64,000 bases of DNA, taken from an uncultured Shimia sp. (GTDB taxonomy: Bacteria > Pseudomonadota > Alphaproteobacteria > Rhodobacterales > Rhodobacteraceae). A program made the position numbers and the translations under genes. Shown here in pieces: positions 36,208 to 45,070 of this stretch. Each line of letters starts with the position of its first letter. Positions within the stretch are counted from its first letter, which is position 1. The stretch covers positions 1 through 64,000 of the forward strand of contig CALCOY010000008.1 in the NCBI GenBank assembly GCA_937897325.1. Reading direction: 5' to 3'. A model generated the notes under the pieces. It saw only the letters and a program-made list of their open reading frames with translations. It was not told where the DNA came from and ran no database searches.

Positions 36208-37940
36208 CGCACACCTCCTGTCCCGGCTGGCACAGCCTGGATCTGCTTGTGGTTCTTGACCATGCTTTTCAATATTTCATCCTTTGGTCCAAAGGCCGTC
36301 GCGGTGCCATTGTCGATGACGAGAAGTGTGTCGCACTCCTGAATCGCCGCTGGCCTGTGCGCCATTATGATGACGGACCGTTTCTCGGTTTTCATGGACT
36401 TGATCGCTGCGTTCAGCGCCATGTTGCCGTCGTTGTCTAGGTTCGAATTCGGCTCATCCAGCACCATGATCACGGGATCGTCATAAAGCGCCCGCGCCAG
36501 GCCGATCCGTTGGATCTGACCACCTGACAAGCGCTGCTTGCCGCTGTCGATGCGGGTATCATAACCTTCCGGGAATTCGAGGATCATCTCATGCGCCGCC
36601 GCCTTCTTGGAGGCCGCAACCACCTTCGCATCATCCGGTTGCCCCGCCAGTCGGGCAATGTTTTCGGCAATGGTCCCATCAAAAAGTTGCACGCGTTGTG
36701 GCAGATACCCGATATGGCGTCCCAGCACTGCGGGTTCGTATTGATCAAGGGCCGCCGCATCCAGCCGCAGACTGCCGCCTGCCGGACGCCACACGCCAGT
36801 GATCGCTCGGGCCAGCGTCGATTTGCCTGCACCAGACGGCCCGATGACACCCATGGCCTCGCCCGGCCGCAATTCGAAATTCACGTTGCGCAGGGCCGCC
36901 TGGCGTTCCCCCGGCGGTACGACAGTCAGGCCCTTGGCGACCAGCTGCGCCTTGGGGTCGGGTAAGGAGGTGCGGCGCTGCTCGGGCGGGACCGTGCCCA
37001 AAAGCTCTGCCAGCGTGTCCCAGCCCTTCTTGGCGCGCTGCACAAGTGGCCATTGGTTCAACATCATCTCGACCGGCGCGAGCGCGCGGCCAAGAAGGAT
37101 CGAGCCCGCGATCATCGCACCCGGCGTCATTTCATTCTGCAGCACCAGATAGGCACCAAGGCCCAGCATCGCGCTTTGCAGAAACAGTCGGATCGTCTTT
37201 GTGGCCGAAGTAAAGCTGCCGCCGACGTCGGTCGCGGCGATCTGTTCTTCCAGCGCCTTGCCCCGCGCGGTGTTCCAGCGGTCAAAGGCTGCGTCGCGCA
37301 TGCCCATGGCTTGCACCATCTCGGCTTCAATCCGAAGCTGGTCCGACATCGCATTGGCTTGCTGGCCAGCCATACCGGCCCGCGCTTGAGGCAAGCGCGA
37401 CAGCCACTGGTTGGCCAGGGCGATCCCGATCAGAACAACGGCCCCAGCGACCGCCAACCACCCAAGCATCGGATGAAAGATGAAAATCCCGGCAATGAAG
37501 ATCGGTGTCCAGGGCAGATCGAAAAACGCCATCAAAACGGGCGAGGTCATAAGGCGCTGAATTGACTCAAGATCGGCAAGACCCGACTGTGTGTTGTCAT
37601 CGGGCGCAATGGCAGATTTGCGCACGACTGCATCAAAAACACGACGGTCCAGTGCCGATTGAAACCGCGCACCCACACGTGCCATGATCCGGCCACGCGT
37701 GTAGTCCAGAATACCCATGATGCCGTAAAGGAACACAACCAGCAGCGACAATGCGATAAGCGTTTCTTCACTGCGGCTGCCCAGCACGCGGTCGTAGACC
37801 TGTAGCATGTAAATCGGACCCGTCAGCATCAGCAGGTTTGCAAACATACTGAAGATGCCAACAACCCAATAAAGCGTCCGGCTTTCGCTGCGGGCTTTGC
37901 GCAATTCGGCGCTGCCCCTCATCATTATCTTGTCTTGCAT
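36204..37940 (-). CDS. Type I secretion ABC transporter, permease/ATPase (PrtD family)
   Basis: A 578-residue half-transporter. ATG 37940 has AAAGG five bases upstream; GTG 37946 is possible. The membrane domain spans residues about 20-300 with the PrtD-type feature TGPIYMLQVYDRVL. The ATPase domain has Walker A GPSGAGKST, Q-loop YLPQRVQLFDGT, signature LSGGQIQRIGLARAL, Walker B VIMVLDEPNSNLD and the switch His (MAHRP). It exports an unfolded protein, usually an RTX protein, together with the HlyD gene that it overlaps. The substrate is not in the window. Confidence 0.94.
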   Translation of the reverse strand: MQDKIMMRGSAELRKARSESRTLYWVVGIFSMFANLLMLTGPIYMLQVYDRVLGSRSEETLIALSLLVVFLYGIMGILDYTRGRIMARVGARFQSALDRRVFDAVVRKSAIAPDDNTQSGLADLESIQRLMTSPVLMAFFDLPWTPIFIAGIFIFHPMLGWLAVAGAVVLIGIALANQWLSRLPQARAGMAGQQANAMSDQLRIEAEMVQAMGMRDAAFDRWNTARGKALEEQIAATDVGGSFTSATKTIRLFLQSAMLGLGAYLVLQNEMTPGAMIAGSILLGRALAPVEMMLNQWPLVQRAKKGWDTLAELLGTVPPEQRRTSLPDPKAQLVAKGLTVVPPGERQAALRNVNFELRPGEAMGVIGPSGAGKSTLARAITGVWRPAGGSLRLDAAALDQYEPAVLGRHIGYLPQRVQLFDGTIAENIARLAGQPDDAKVVAASKKAAAHEMILEFPEGYDTRIDSGKQRLSGGQIQRIGLARALYDDPVIMVLDEPNSNLDNDGNMALNAAIKSMKTEKRSVIIMAHRPAAIQECDTLLVIDNGTATAFGPKDEILKSMVKNHKQIQAVPAGTGGVR

Positions 37941-38095
37941 TGGCACCTTTTCGCTCGCGCGAACTTATTCTATGTCACTGACGTGCTTCATTCGATGTTC
38001 TTGTGCCACAACCCCGATGCTATGGCGAGTCCGGCACTGGGCATAAGCGTTATGTGTATTAACTATCGCCTAAAGGTGGCGAGCGAGGACTTCAA

Positions 38096-38881
38096 TTGAC
38101 GATTTCCATTCTGGATTCTTGGGCCAAAAGGGTCGGAACTGCCGCAATAATGAGCCTTAGTCTGACCGCCTGCGCGGGAAATGACCGCGATCCGACAGAC
38201 GGCATCCACGATCCCTACGAGACACGAAACCGGGCGTTGCATGGCTTCAACAAGGGTCTTGATACGGCCATCGTTCGGCCTGTCGCCCGCGGCTATTCGG
38301 CCGTTCTGCCGGACCCCATTGAAGACAGTGTCAGCAACTTTGCCGAAAATTTCGGCCAACCCGCAAATGTCGTCAACAGCCTGCTCCAGGCCGATTTTCG
38401 CGGCGCCGGCATCTCGTTTTCGCGGTTTTTCTTCAACTCGACTATTGGGATCGGGGGCCTTCTGGATCCAGCGACCGAAATGGCCATACCCGAACATGAC
38501 ACTGATTTTGGCGAAACACTTTATGTCTGGGGTGTGGGTGAAGGCGCCTATGCAGAGGCGCCGCTTCTCGGGCCGACCACGACGCGGCGCAGCGTCGGGC
38601 GGATCGTAGATCTCTTTACCAACCCCCTTGGCGATGCTTTGCCCGAGCCCGAACGCTATAGCGGGACCCTCGCGAACGTGGGCGCGCGCCTGACCGACAG
38701 GAGCAGGTTCTCGAACACGATCGATTCTGTTCTCTATGACAGCGCAGACAGCTACAGCCAGTCGCGCCTGATCTACCTGCAATCACGACGTTTTGAACTT
38801 GGGGATCGGTCGGATGACTCGTCACTTGACCCTTATTCCGATCCCTATGGCGACCCTTACGAGGATCCATATGCTGAATGA
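38096..38881 (+). CDS. mlaA: MlaA/VacJ-family lipoprotein
   Basis: A 261-residue outer-membrane lipoprotein for retrograde phospholipid transport. TTG 38096 follows a GAGGA Shine-Dalgarno and gives a proper signal with lipobox LTAC (Cys near 24). The MlaA core follows: DPYETRNRALHGFNKGLD, then ISFSRFFFNSTIGIGGLLDPA, then DFGETLYVWGVGEGAYAEAPLLGP (residues about 140-163). The C-terminus has a short Asp/Pro/Tyr-rich repeat (SDPYGDPYEDPYAE). The stop overlaps the mlaC start, so the two are coupled. Confidence 0.93.
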   Translation: MTISILDSWAKRVGTAAIMSLSLTACAGNDRDPTDGIHDPYETRNRALHGFNKGLDTAIVRPVARGYSAVLPDPIEDSVSNFAENFGQPANVVNSLLQADFRGAGISFSRFFFNSTIGIGGLLDPATEMAIPEHDTDFGETLYVWGVGEGAYAEAPLLGPTTTRRSVGRIVDLFTNPLGDALPEPERYSGTLANVGARLTDRSRFSNTIDSVLYDSADSYSQSRLIYLQSRRFELGDRSDDSSLDPYSDPYGDPYEDPYAE

Positions 38882-39464
38882 ATTGAACCGACGTCATTTT
38901 CTGTTTGGGGCTGCGGCCACGGCCTTCGCGGGTCCAGCCCTGGCTTTGACCGAAGCGCAAGCACGCGGCATGGTCGACACGCTTGTTGCGGACATCAACA
39001 AAGTTATCGCCTCCGGCAAATCTGAGCAGGCCATCATCCGCGATTTCGAACGGATCTTCGGACGTTACGCGGATGTGCCGACCATGGCACGATACACACT
39101 TGGCGCAGATGCCCGCAGGGTCAGCCGGTCGGAACTGCGCGCTTTCACGGATGCGTTTGCGGGCTACATCGCCCGGAAGTACGGAAAACGGTTCCGCGAA
39201 TTCATCGGTGGCAAGATCGAAGTGAATACCGCCCGCGCCATCCGCTCGGGCTATGAAATACGCACGACGGCGTTTCTGCGCGGCGAAGCCCCTTTCGAAG
39301 TGATCTTCCTCGTCTCGGATCGCTCGGGCAGAAATCTCTTCTTCAATATGTTCATAGAAGGAGTGAACCTGCTCTTGACCGAACGCTCTGAAATTGGCGC
39401 GATGCTTGACCGCTCGGGCGGAGACATCAACGCGCTGATCAGCACGGTTTCACGATCAGGCTGA
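38871..39464 (+). CDS. mlaC: MlaC-type phospholipid-binding periplasmic protein
   Basis: A 197-residue protein with a signal peptide (RRHFLFGAAATAFAGPALA, which also fits a twin-arginine signal) and the Ttg2D/MlaC domain: EQAIIRDFERIFGRYADVP, ARYTLGADARRVS, FAGYIARKYGKRF, then FFNMFIEGVNLLLTERSEIGAML. It shuttles lipid between MlaA and the inner-membrane Mla complex. ATG 38871 is chosen because it lies at the mlaA overlap and gives the expected signal. The gene converges with the PBP gene. Confidence 0.92.
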   Translation: MLNELNRRHFLFGAAATAFAGPALALTEAQARGMVDTLVADINKVIASGKSEQAIIRDFERIFGRYADVPTMARYTLGADARRVSRSELRAFTDAFAGYIARKYGKRFREFIGGKIEVNTARAIRSGYEIRTTAFLRGEAPFEVIFLVSDRSGRNLFFNMFIEGVNLLLTERSEIGAMLDRSGGDINALISTVSRSG

Positions 39465-39489
39465 CGTGATTGGAGGCGTCTGGCCAGCG

Positions 39490-41712
39490 TCAGCGATTGC
39501 CGCCGCCTGCCCCACTGCCGCCTGCGCCACCAGAGGCGCCGGTGCCGCCGCCTCCGAACAGACCATCCAACAAGCGATCAAGTCCGTTGCGATCGTCCCC
39601 TTGCAGAACAGGTCCGCCGCGCGGCTCAAGTTGATTGCCAAAACCGCGCCCGTCCAATGGTTCCATCATCGGCAACGGTTTCGTGGGCAATCCTTCGTGC
39701 ACGCGCATCATCGCTTCATGCCAGATCTCAGCGGGCAGGCCACTGCCCGTAACCCCTTTGAGCGGCGTGTTGTCGTCGTAACCTATCCAGACACCAGCGA
39801 CGTAGTCGGCGGTAAATCCGATGAACCACGCGTCTCTCGCGGCTTGGGTTGTACCCGTTTTCCCCGCCACCTGCCGTCCTTGAAGACTGGCACGTCCGCC
39901 TGTTCCATCGCGAACGACCTTTTCCATCATCCAGATCAACTGGCGCGCCGCTTCTTCTTGCACAACTCGCTCACCTATGCCCCCGCCCACGCCCATCAGC
40001 GGCTCTTCATCACCGAGAAGCCGCAATTCGATCAAACCATAAGGTTCAACGGACGAGCCACCGTTGAGAATACCCGCATACGCGCCCGTCATCTCCAGCA
40101 GCGTACTCTCCGACGCGCCAAGTGCCAAAGCGGGTCCGGCTGCCAGGTCGCTTTGCAGGCCAAACTGCCCCGCCACATTGCGCACCAGATCGCGCCCCAC
40201 ACTTTCCGAGATCTTGACCGCTGGTACGTTGAGCGACCGTTTCAGCGCATCGGTGAGTGTGACCTGCCCATAATGCTTGCGCGTGTAATTGTCCGGGCAC
40301 CACCGACCCGAACCCGGAATATCGAGGCAGTAAGGCTCATCGAGCACGAGGTCGTTTGGGCCGTATCCAAGATCGAGAGCGGCCGCGAACACGAAAGGTT
40401 TGAAAGCGGAACCCGTCTGGCGCTTGGCCTGGATTGCCCGGTTGAAGGCGCCTGCAACCTTGGTATCGCGCCCGCCGACCATGGCCCGGACGGCGCCATC
40501 TGCGCTCATCACAACAATTGCGGCCTGCGCCTTGGACCCCGGGCTGACTTTGTCATCGAATACCTTGCGCATACCTTCTTCGGCAGCCTGTTGGATGAGC
40601 GGATCCAGCGTCGTGCGGATGACAACGTCTTCTGTGGTCTTGCGCGTGAAGAATTCAGGACCCGAAGACATGATCCAGTCTGCGAAGTATCCGCCAGCCT
40701 TTGCCGCAGCTGCTTCGCTTAACTGTGCGGGATTTGCGGTTGCCGCGGCACGGTCCACATCACTGAGATAGCGTTGTTCGGTCATCAGCCGCAGGATAGT
40801 CGCTGCCCGGCCTTGCGAGCGTTCCAGATTGTTTGTGGGTGCAAACCGGGTGGGTGCTACCAGAAGACCAGCAAGCATCGCCGCCTCGGCCGGGTTCACC
40901 TCATTCGCTGACTTTCCGAAATATCGTTGCGATGCCGCCTCAAAGCCCCGCGCCCCAGCCCCAAGAAACGCCCTGTTCATGTAGATCGTCAGGATTTCGT
41001 TCTTGGTGTATTTCAGCTCCATCGCTAGAGCATAAAGCGCCTCATGGGCCTTGCGCTGGATGGTGCCGCGTCGGCACTCTGCCTCATACTCCGCTTCGGT
41101 CAAACCGCTCGACGGGTCGTAGTTCCGCCCAAGACACAACAGCTTAGCTGTCTGCTGCGTGATCGTTGACCCGCCATGGCCCGACAAAGGCCCCCGCCCT
41201 TCACGCAGGTTGATCCGAACGGCGCTGGCGACACCGCGCGGGCTGATCCCGAAATGCCTATAAAACCGCTTGTCTTCGGTCGCAACGATCGCGTTTTTAA
41301 GATGCGGAGAAACGGTTTCGGTCGTAACCACGCCCCCGAACTGATCACCCCGCCAGGCGAAGACCTTGCCGTCACGGTCCAGCATCGTGACCGAGCCGCG
41401 CGCACGTCCGTCCAAAAGCTCATCAACCGGGGGCAGCGTGGTCCAGATATACCCGACCGCCAGTCCAAGGATCGCGGCAGCAATCAGCGAAACCCGCCAC
41501 GTAACGCCCCAGATCATCCGCATGACCCAACGAATAAAACGACCAAGGAGGCTGCCCTTCGCCGCCGGTTTACGCCGCTTGCGCTGTGACGTCTTTGTCG
41601 AACGTGCCTTGGCGGCTGCCCCCTTTTTGGGCGCTGTCTTTTTCTTGACGGGCCTCTTGGGATATCTGCGATCAGCCACAAGAGGCCGTCTACCGCGTGT
41701 CGATTTACTCAT
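39490..41712 (-). CDS. Bifunctional penicillin-binding protein 1A
   Basis: A 740-residue class A PBP. A Lys/Arg/Pro-rich cytoplasmic tail (residues 1-55), one membrane helix (about 72-92), the GT51 glycosyltransferase domain with ATEDKRFYRHFGI (catalytic Glu near 146) and GGSTITQQTAKLL, then the transpeptidase with SAFKPF (active Ser), SLN and KTGTT. The C-terminus ends in a Gly/Ala-rich tail of about 20 residues (GGGGTGASGGAGG), unusual in composition and probably disordered. It builds septal or lateral wall. Single gene, convergent with mlaC. Confidence 0.95.
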   Translation of the reverse strand: MSKSTRGRRPLVADRRYPKRPVKKKTAPKKGAAAKARSTKTSQRKRRKPAAKGSLLGRFIRWVMRMIWGVTWRVSLIAAAILGLAVGYIWTTLPPVDELLDGRARGSVTMLDRDGKVFAWRGDQFGGVVTTETVSPHLKNAIVATEDKRFYRHFGISPRGVASAVRINLREGRGPLSGHGGSTITQQTAKLLCLGRNYDPSSGLTEAEYEAECRRGTIQRKAHEALYALAMELKYTKNEILTIYMNRAFLGAGARGFEAASQRYFGKSANEVNPAEAAMLAGLLVAPTRFAPTNNLERSQGRAATILRLMTEQRYLSDVDRAAATANPAQLSEAAAAKAGGYFADWIMSSGPEFFTRKTTEDVVIRTTLDPLIQQAAEEGMRKVFDDKVSPGSKAQAAIVVMSADGAVRAMVGGRDTKVAGAFNRAIQAKRQTGSAFKPFVFAAALDLGYGPNDLVLDEPYCLDIPGSGRWCPDNYTRKHYGQVTLTDALKRSLNVPAVKISESVGRDLVRNVAGQFGLQSDLAAGPALALGASESTLLEMTGAYAGILNGGSSVEPYGLIELRLLGDEEPLMGVGGGIGERVVQEEAARQLIWMMEKVVRDGTGGRASLQGRQVAGKTGTTQAARDAWFIGFTADYVAGVWIGYDDNTPLKGVTGSGLPAEIWHEAMMRVHEGLPTKPLPMMEPLDGRGFGNQLEPRGGPVLQGDDRNGLDRLLDGLFGGGGTGASGGAGGSGAGGGNR

Positions 41713-41807
41713 ACGGACACCTGCTCGCGCCTAATGTTTTGGACGTCATAAACTGTTCTGTTCCAAGATACACGCCAAACACAAAACGAAGCCAAAGTTT
41801 TCATTAG

Positions 41808-41851
41808 GCACAAATTTTAGGCTTTTTTAATATTTAGCATAAATTTTAGGC
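41808..41851. repeat. Pair of 15-bp direct repeats upstream of glnK
   Basis: GCACAAATTTTAGGC (41808-41822) and GCATAAATTTTAGGC (41837-41851) differ at one base and are 29 bp apart, in an AT-rich stretch between the PBP and glnK genes. This is the pattern of a tandem activator site. A weak sigma-54-like match (GG/GC spaced 12) lies at 41861-41875. A role in nitrogen control is inferred from position only. Confidence 0.5.
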
Positions 41852-41963
41852 AAGTTAAATGGGCCACGCTGTGCAAACGCAGCGCCCGTCTTTGACCTTA
41901 TCCTCCGATAGCCTCTGTTGCGAACCACAACGCAGGGGGGCCTGCCAGAAAAGGGGACATGTG

Positions 41964-42302
41964 GTGAAACTCATCATTGCAACAATCAAACCGTTCAAGC
42001 TTGAGGAGGTCCGCGAGGCGCTGACCGATGCAGGCGTGCGCGGCATGATGGTGACCGAGATCAAGGGCTTCGGCTCCCAGTCCGGCCACACCGAAATCTA
42101 TAGGGGCGCCGAATACGCGGTCAACTTTGTACCAAAGGTGAAGATCGAAATCGTAGTGGCCTCCTCCATGGCAGATCAAATCGTCGAGACGATCGCCAAG
42201 ACTGCCCAGACGGGCAAGATCGGCGATGGCAAGATTTTCGTTCTGGACGTCAGTCAGGCAGTGCGCGTCCGCACCGGCGAAACCAATGAAGACGCGCTTT
42301 AA
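41964..42302 (+). CDS. glnK: Nitrogen regulatory protein P-II
   Basis: A 112-residue P-II protein from GTG 41964 (KLIIATIKPFKLEEVREAL); this start gives the exact family length, and GGGG lies 8 nt upstream. The T-loop has the uridylylated Tyr in RGAEYAVNF (Tyr51), and VRTGETNEDAL ends the protein. It senses ATP/ADP, 2-oxoglutarate and glutamine and plugs AmtB when nitrogen is plentiful. Its place just before amtB identifies it as GlnK rather than GlnB. Confidence 0.95.
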   Translation: MKLIIATIKPFKLEEVREALTDAGVRGMMVTEIKGFGSQSGHTEIYRGAEYAVNFVPKVKIEIVVASSMADQIVETIAKTAQTGKIGDGKIFVLDVSQAVRVRTGETNEDAL

Positions 42303-42333
42303 CGCGCGCACCAATCAAGGGAAACAACGGACA

Positions 42334-43647
42334 ATGAAGCTTATCAAATCACTTCCCGTCGCCGCAGCGCTTATCGCGATACCGACGCTGGGCTTGGCAC
42401 AGGACGCCGAAGCGCCTGACATCAACCCGTACATCTTCACAACCCTTCTGTTCCTGATCGGTGGTTTCCTTGTTTTCTGGATGGCCGCTGGTTTCGCCAT
42501 GCTAGAAGCGGGCCTCGTGCGCTCCAAGAATGTCACGATGCAGCTGACGAAGAACATCGCGCTCTTTTCGCTGGCTGCGATCATGTATTGGCTCGTGGGC
42601 TACTCGATCATGTATCCGGGCGACGGCTGGATGATCGAAGGGTACTTCGGCGCCTTCGGCACCGCATCGCTTGAGCCTGTCGGCGCTGGCGCAGACATAG
42701 TCGACACGGGTTATGCCTCTGTAGGATCAGACTTTTTCTTCCAGTTGATGTTCTGTGCGACAACAGCCTCCATTGTTTCGGGAACGCTCGCTGAGCGTAT
42801 CAAGCTTTGGCCCTTCCTGATCTTTGTGATCGTCTTGACGGGTGTCATCTACCCGATTGAGGCGTCTTGGCAGTGGGGTGGCGGCTGGCTGTCCGAAGCA
42901 GGTTTCAGCGATTTTGCAGGCTCGACCCTCGTTCACGCGGCTGGCGGTTTCGCAGCCCTTGCGGGCGCCATCGTACTTGGCCCGCGGATCGGCAAATACA
43001 AGGATGGTCGGGTGGTGCCGATGCCTGGTTCGAACCTGGCGCTGGCCACACTCGGCACATTCATCCTGTGGCTCGGCTGGTTCGGCTTTAACGGCGGTTC
43101 GCAGCTTGCCATGGGTACTCTTGGTGATGTGACCGATGTCAGCCGCATCTTTGCCAACACCAACATGGCAGCCGCATCCGGTGCCGTTACGGCTCTGATC
43201 CTGACACAGGTGCTCTACAAGAAACCCGATCTTACCATGATCTTGAACGGTGCCTTGGCCGGTCTTGTATCGATCACCGCCGAACCGCTTGCGCCGTCGC
43301 TGTTTGGTGCACTTTGGATCGGTGCGATCGGCGGGATCATTGTGGTCTTTACGGTCCCAATGCTCGACAAGATGAAGATCGACGACGTCGTCGGCGCGAT
43401 CCCGGTTCACCTTATCGCAGGCGTCTGGGGCACATTCGCCGTGCCCTTCTACAACAGCGATGCAAGCTTCGGCACGCAAATCGTCGGCATCGTCGCTATC
43501 GGCGCTTTCGTCTTTGTCGCCTCGCTGGTGGTCTGGTTTATCCTCAATGCTGTTATGGGCATCCGTGTCACCGAAGAGGATGAGATCAACGGCCTCGACA
43601 TGTCGGAACTTGGCATGGAAGCCTATCCGGAGTTTTCAAAGGGCTAA
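42334..43647 (+). CDS. amtB: Ammonium transporter
   Basis: A 437-residue Amt protein with a cleavable signal (MKLIKSLPVAAALIAIPTLG), 11 membrane helices and the pore twin His in STLVHAAGGFAALAGAIVLG and VHLIAGVWGTFAVPF. ATG 42334 is used, since the longer frame overlaps glnK. A GlnK-AmtB pair is the standard ammonium uptake and sensing module, normally induced by nitrogen limitation. A strong terminator follows. Confidence 0.96.
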   Translation: MKLIKSLPVAAALIAIPTLGLAQDAEAPDINPYIFTTLLFLIGGFLVFWMAAGFAMLEAGLVRSKNVTMQLTKNIALFSLAAIMYWLVGYSIMYPGDGWMIEGYFGAFGTASLEPVGAGADIVDTGYASVGSDFFFQLMFCATTASIVSGTLAERIKLWPFLIFVIVLTGVIYPIEASWQWGGGWLSEAGFSDFAGSTLVHAAGGFAALAGAIVLGPRIGKYKDGRVVPMPGSNLALATLGTFILWLGWFGFNGGSQLAMGTLGDVTDVSRIFANTNMAAASGAVTALILTQVLYKKPDLTMILNGALAGLVSITAEPLAPSLFGALWIGAIGGIIVVFTVPMLDKMKIDDVVGAIPVHLIAGVWGTFAVPFYNSDASFGTQIVGIVAIGAFVFVASLVVWFILNAVMGIRVTEEDEINGLDMSELGMEAYPEFSKG

Positions 43648-43676
43648 CTGGGCTTCCGTCTGGCAACCTAACGAAG

Positions 43677-43703
43677 AAGCCCCGCCCAAGGCGGGGCTTT
43701 TTT
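43677..43703 (+). terminator. Rho-independent terminator of amtB
   Basis: GCCCCGCC and GGCGGGGC pair around CAA and are followed by six T, 30 nt past the amtB stop. Confidence 0.92.
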
Positions 43704-43759
43704 ACTGGGCCTGTTTGGTCAAGCGCTAAATCTGTTAGCAATCTGGTCCGGTCTATGAA

Positions 43760-44239
43760 TCACTTTGCTCTTGGTCGCGGATCATCAAAATACTGATCTG
43801 GGCCAAGGTGTTTTCGCTCGTTGAGTTCTAAGGTTTCGAGCAATGGGAAGTCGATCCTAGCAACCTTGGCCAAGCAACCCGGATATAGCCGTTGATAACC
43901 GTGCCAGTACTTCGACAGCAGGTTCTTCCTGAATGAATGCCCGGGAAAGTCAACGGCCAACTCACCGTTGGCGACATACAGATGGGTTCCGCTGAAACCT
44001 TCTGACGGGCTGATACATTCCCCATAGAAGCCTTCCAACGGAAGATGCTCCAAGAATACGCCAGCCAAAATGTGGCAAGCACCAAAGCGGAAGAAAGCCC
44101 GGTCTCGTTGGAGCCAGCGTTTCTCACGCCCATTCTTTATACGACGTCTTGGGCGGAACATGCCTTCCAAAGCATCACAGTTCGCGCCAGTTCTCAGCGC
44201 AAATCCGGCAAGGCTCTTGCTTCTCGTCGAAGTCAGCAC
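43760..44239 (-). CDS. Hypothetical protein, perhaps 5'-truncated by an IS
   Basis: A 159-residue frame. The C-terminal two thirds (FRFGACHILAGVFLEHLP, GFSGTHLYVANGELAVDFPGH, ending DQYFDDPRPRAK) look like a real protein with balanced composition. The first 45 residues are Arg-rich and less convincing. Directly upstream is an IS110 relic on the same strand, so the original N-terminus may have been lost. Family not recognised. Confidence 0.45.
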   Translation of the reverse strand: MLTSTRSKSLAGFALRTGANCDALEGMFRPRRRIKNGREKRWLQRDRAFFRFGACHILAGVFLEHLPLEGFYGECISPSEGFSGTHLYVANGELAVDFPGHSFRKNLLSKYWHGYQRLYPGCLAKVARIDFPLLETLELNERKHLGPDQYFDDPRPRAK

Positions 44240-44299
44240 CGGGCCGCTTCATGATGGGGTCGGTAGGAGAGGTATCCCAATCCTTTTTTGCGGAATACG

Positions 44300-45070
44300 A
44301 CGGAAACCGCGTTTAACCCCGCCAAGCGCTGAGCGACAGCAATCGATGCTCGCATCCGTCCTCCGCATTTTGCGATCGCCTGGCCCCACACCTTCGAAAA
44401 GGAGCGTCTCGTGTTTTTGCGCATGATCGCGCCGGTGGCTTGAACCAATGCCCATCGCACCCCGGCCTCCCCGCATTTGGAGATACCGCACCCGCGATCC
44501 AGCTGGCCTGATTATAACGCATGGGCGTCAGCCCGAAATGAGCGGGCACGGATCGCGCGGTTCTGAAACGGACGACTTCATCCGCCCCAGTGCGGAACGT
44601 GAAGGCAATCAAAGGGCCAACGCCGGGTGCCGTCAGGAGCAGCTGACACACACAATCTTCAGCGGCAAACCGTTACATCGCCTTACGCAATTTCCGATAT
44701 TTGCACCAAACTTCATACCAAAGTTCCGCAATAACCCAAGCAGATCATTCTTAATATCAATGATCGTGGATTGCAGGAATGTGCAGGGCGTCAGCAGCAT
44801 TCTGATCTCCTGGCTGCGCTCTGTCTTTGTATGCACGGGACGAAACAGACCGAAACGTATCATTTGCGCGATCCCGCGTGCATCATTCTGGTCGATCTTG
44901 TTGATTTGGGCAGAGAGAGCCGCCTTCATGTGGCGTGTCTCCACGCTGGAGACTGAATAGCCCGCAGCAGCCAGATCGCTGTAAATTACTGAGGCAGTGG
45001 ATCGGCTTCGAGCCCAACGCGCCGATATCGCCCCTTGATCTTGCCCGGCAGATTGGCGATGGATGACGAC
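44300..45070 (-). pseudogene. IS110-family transposase relic
   Basis: The relic reads from about 45020 (RVGLEADPLPQ) through a stop and frame change to GYSVSSVETRHMKAALSAQINKIDQNDARGIAQ. It continues with LLRNFGMKF, then LLLTAPGVGPLIAFTFRTGADE, and after another shift GCGISKCGEAGVRWALVQATGAIM and ASIAVAQRLA. The N-terminal DEDD Asp region is missing, and the relic abuts the IS1182 element at 45071. Frameshifts and missing ends make it nonfunctional. Confidence 0.85.

Noticed and set aside
39466-40722. Plus-strand frame (418 residues) opposite the PBP1A gene
   Set aside because: Antisense shadow; the minus-strand protein has all PBP motifs.
41860-41875. Sigma-54 promoter for glnK
   Set aside because: GG and GC are correctly spaced, but the remaining consensus is poor; kept only as a remark.
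42727-43479. Minus-strand frame (250 residues) opposite amtB
   Set aside because: Shadow; Asp/His-rich pattern typical of reversed membrane-protein codons.
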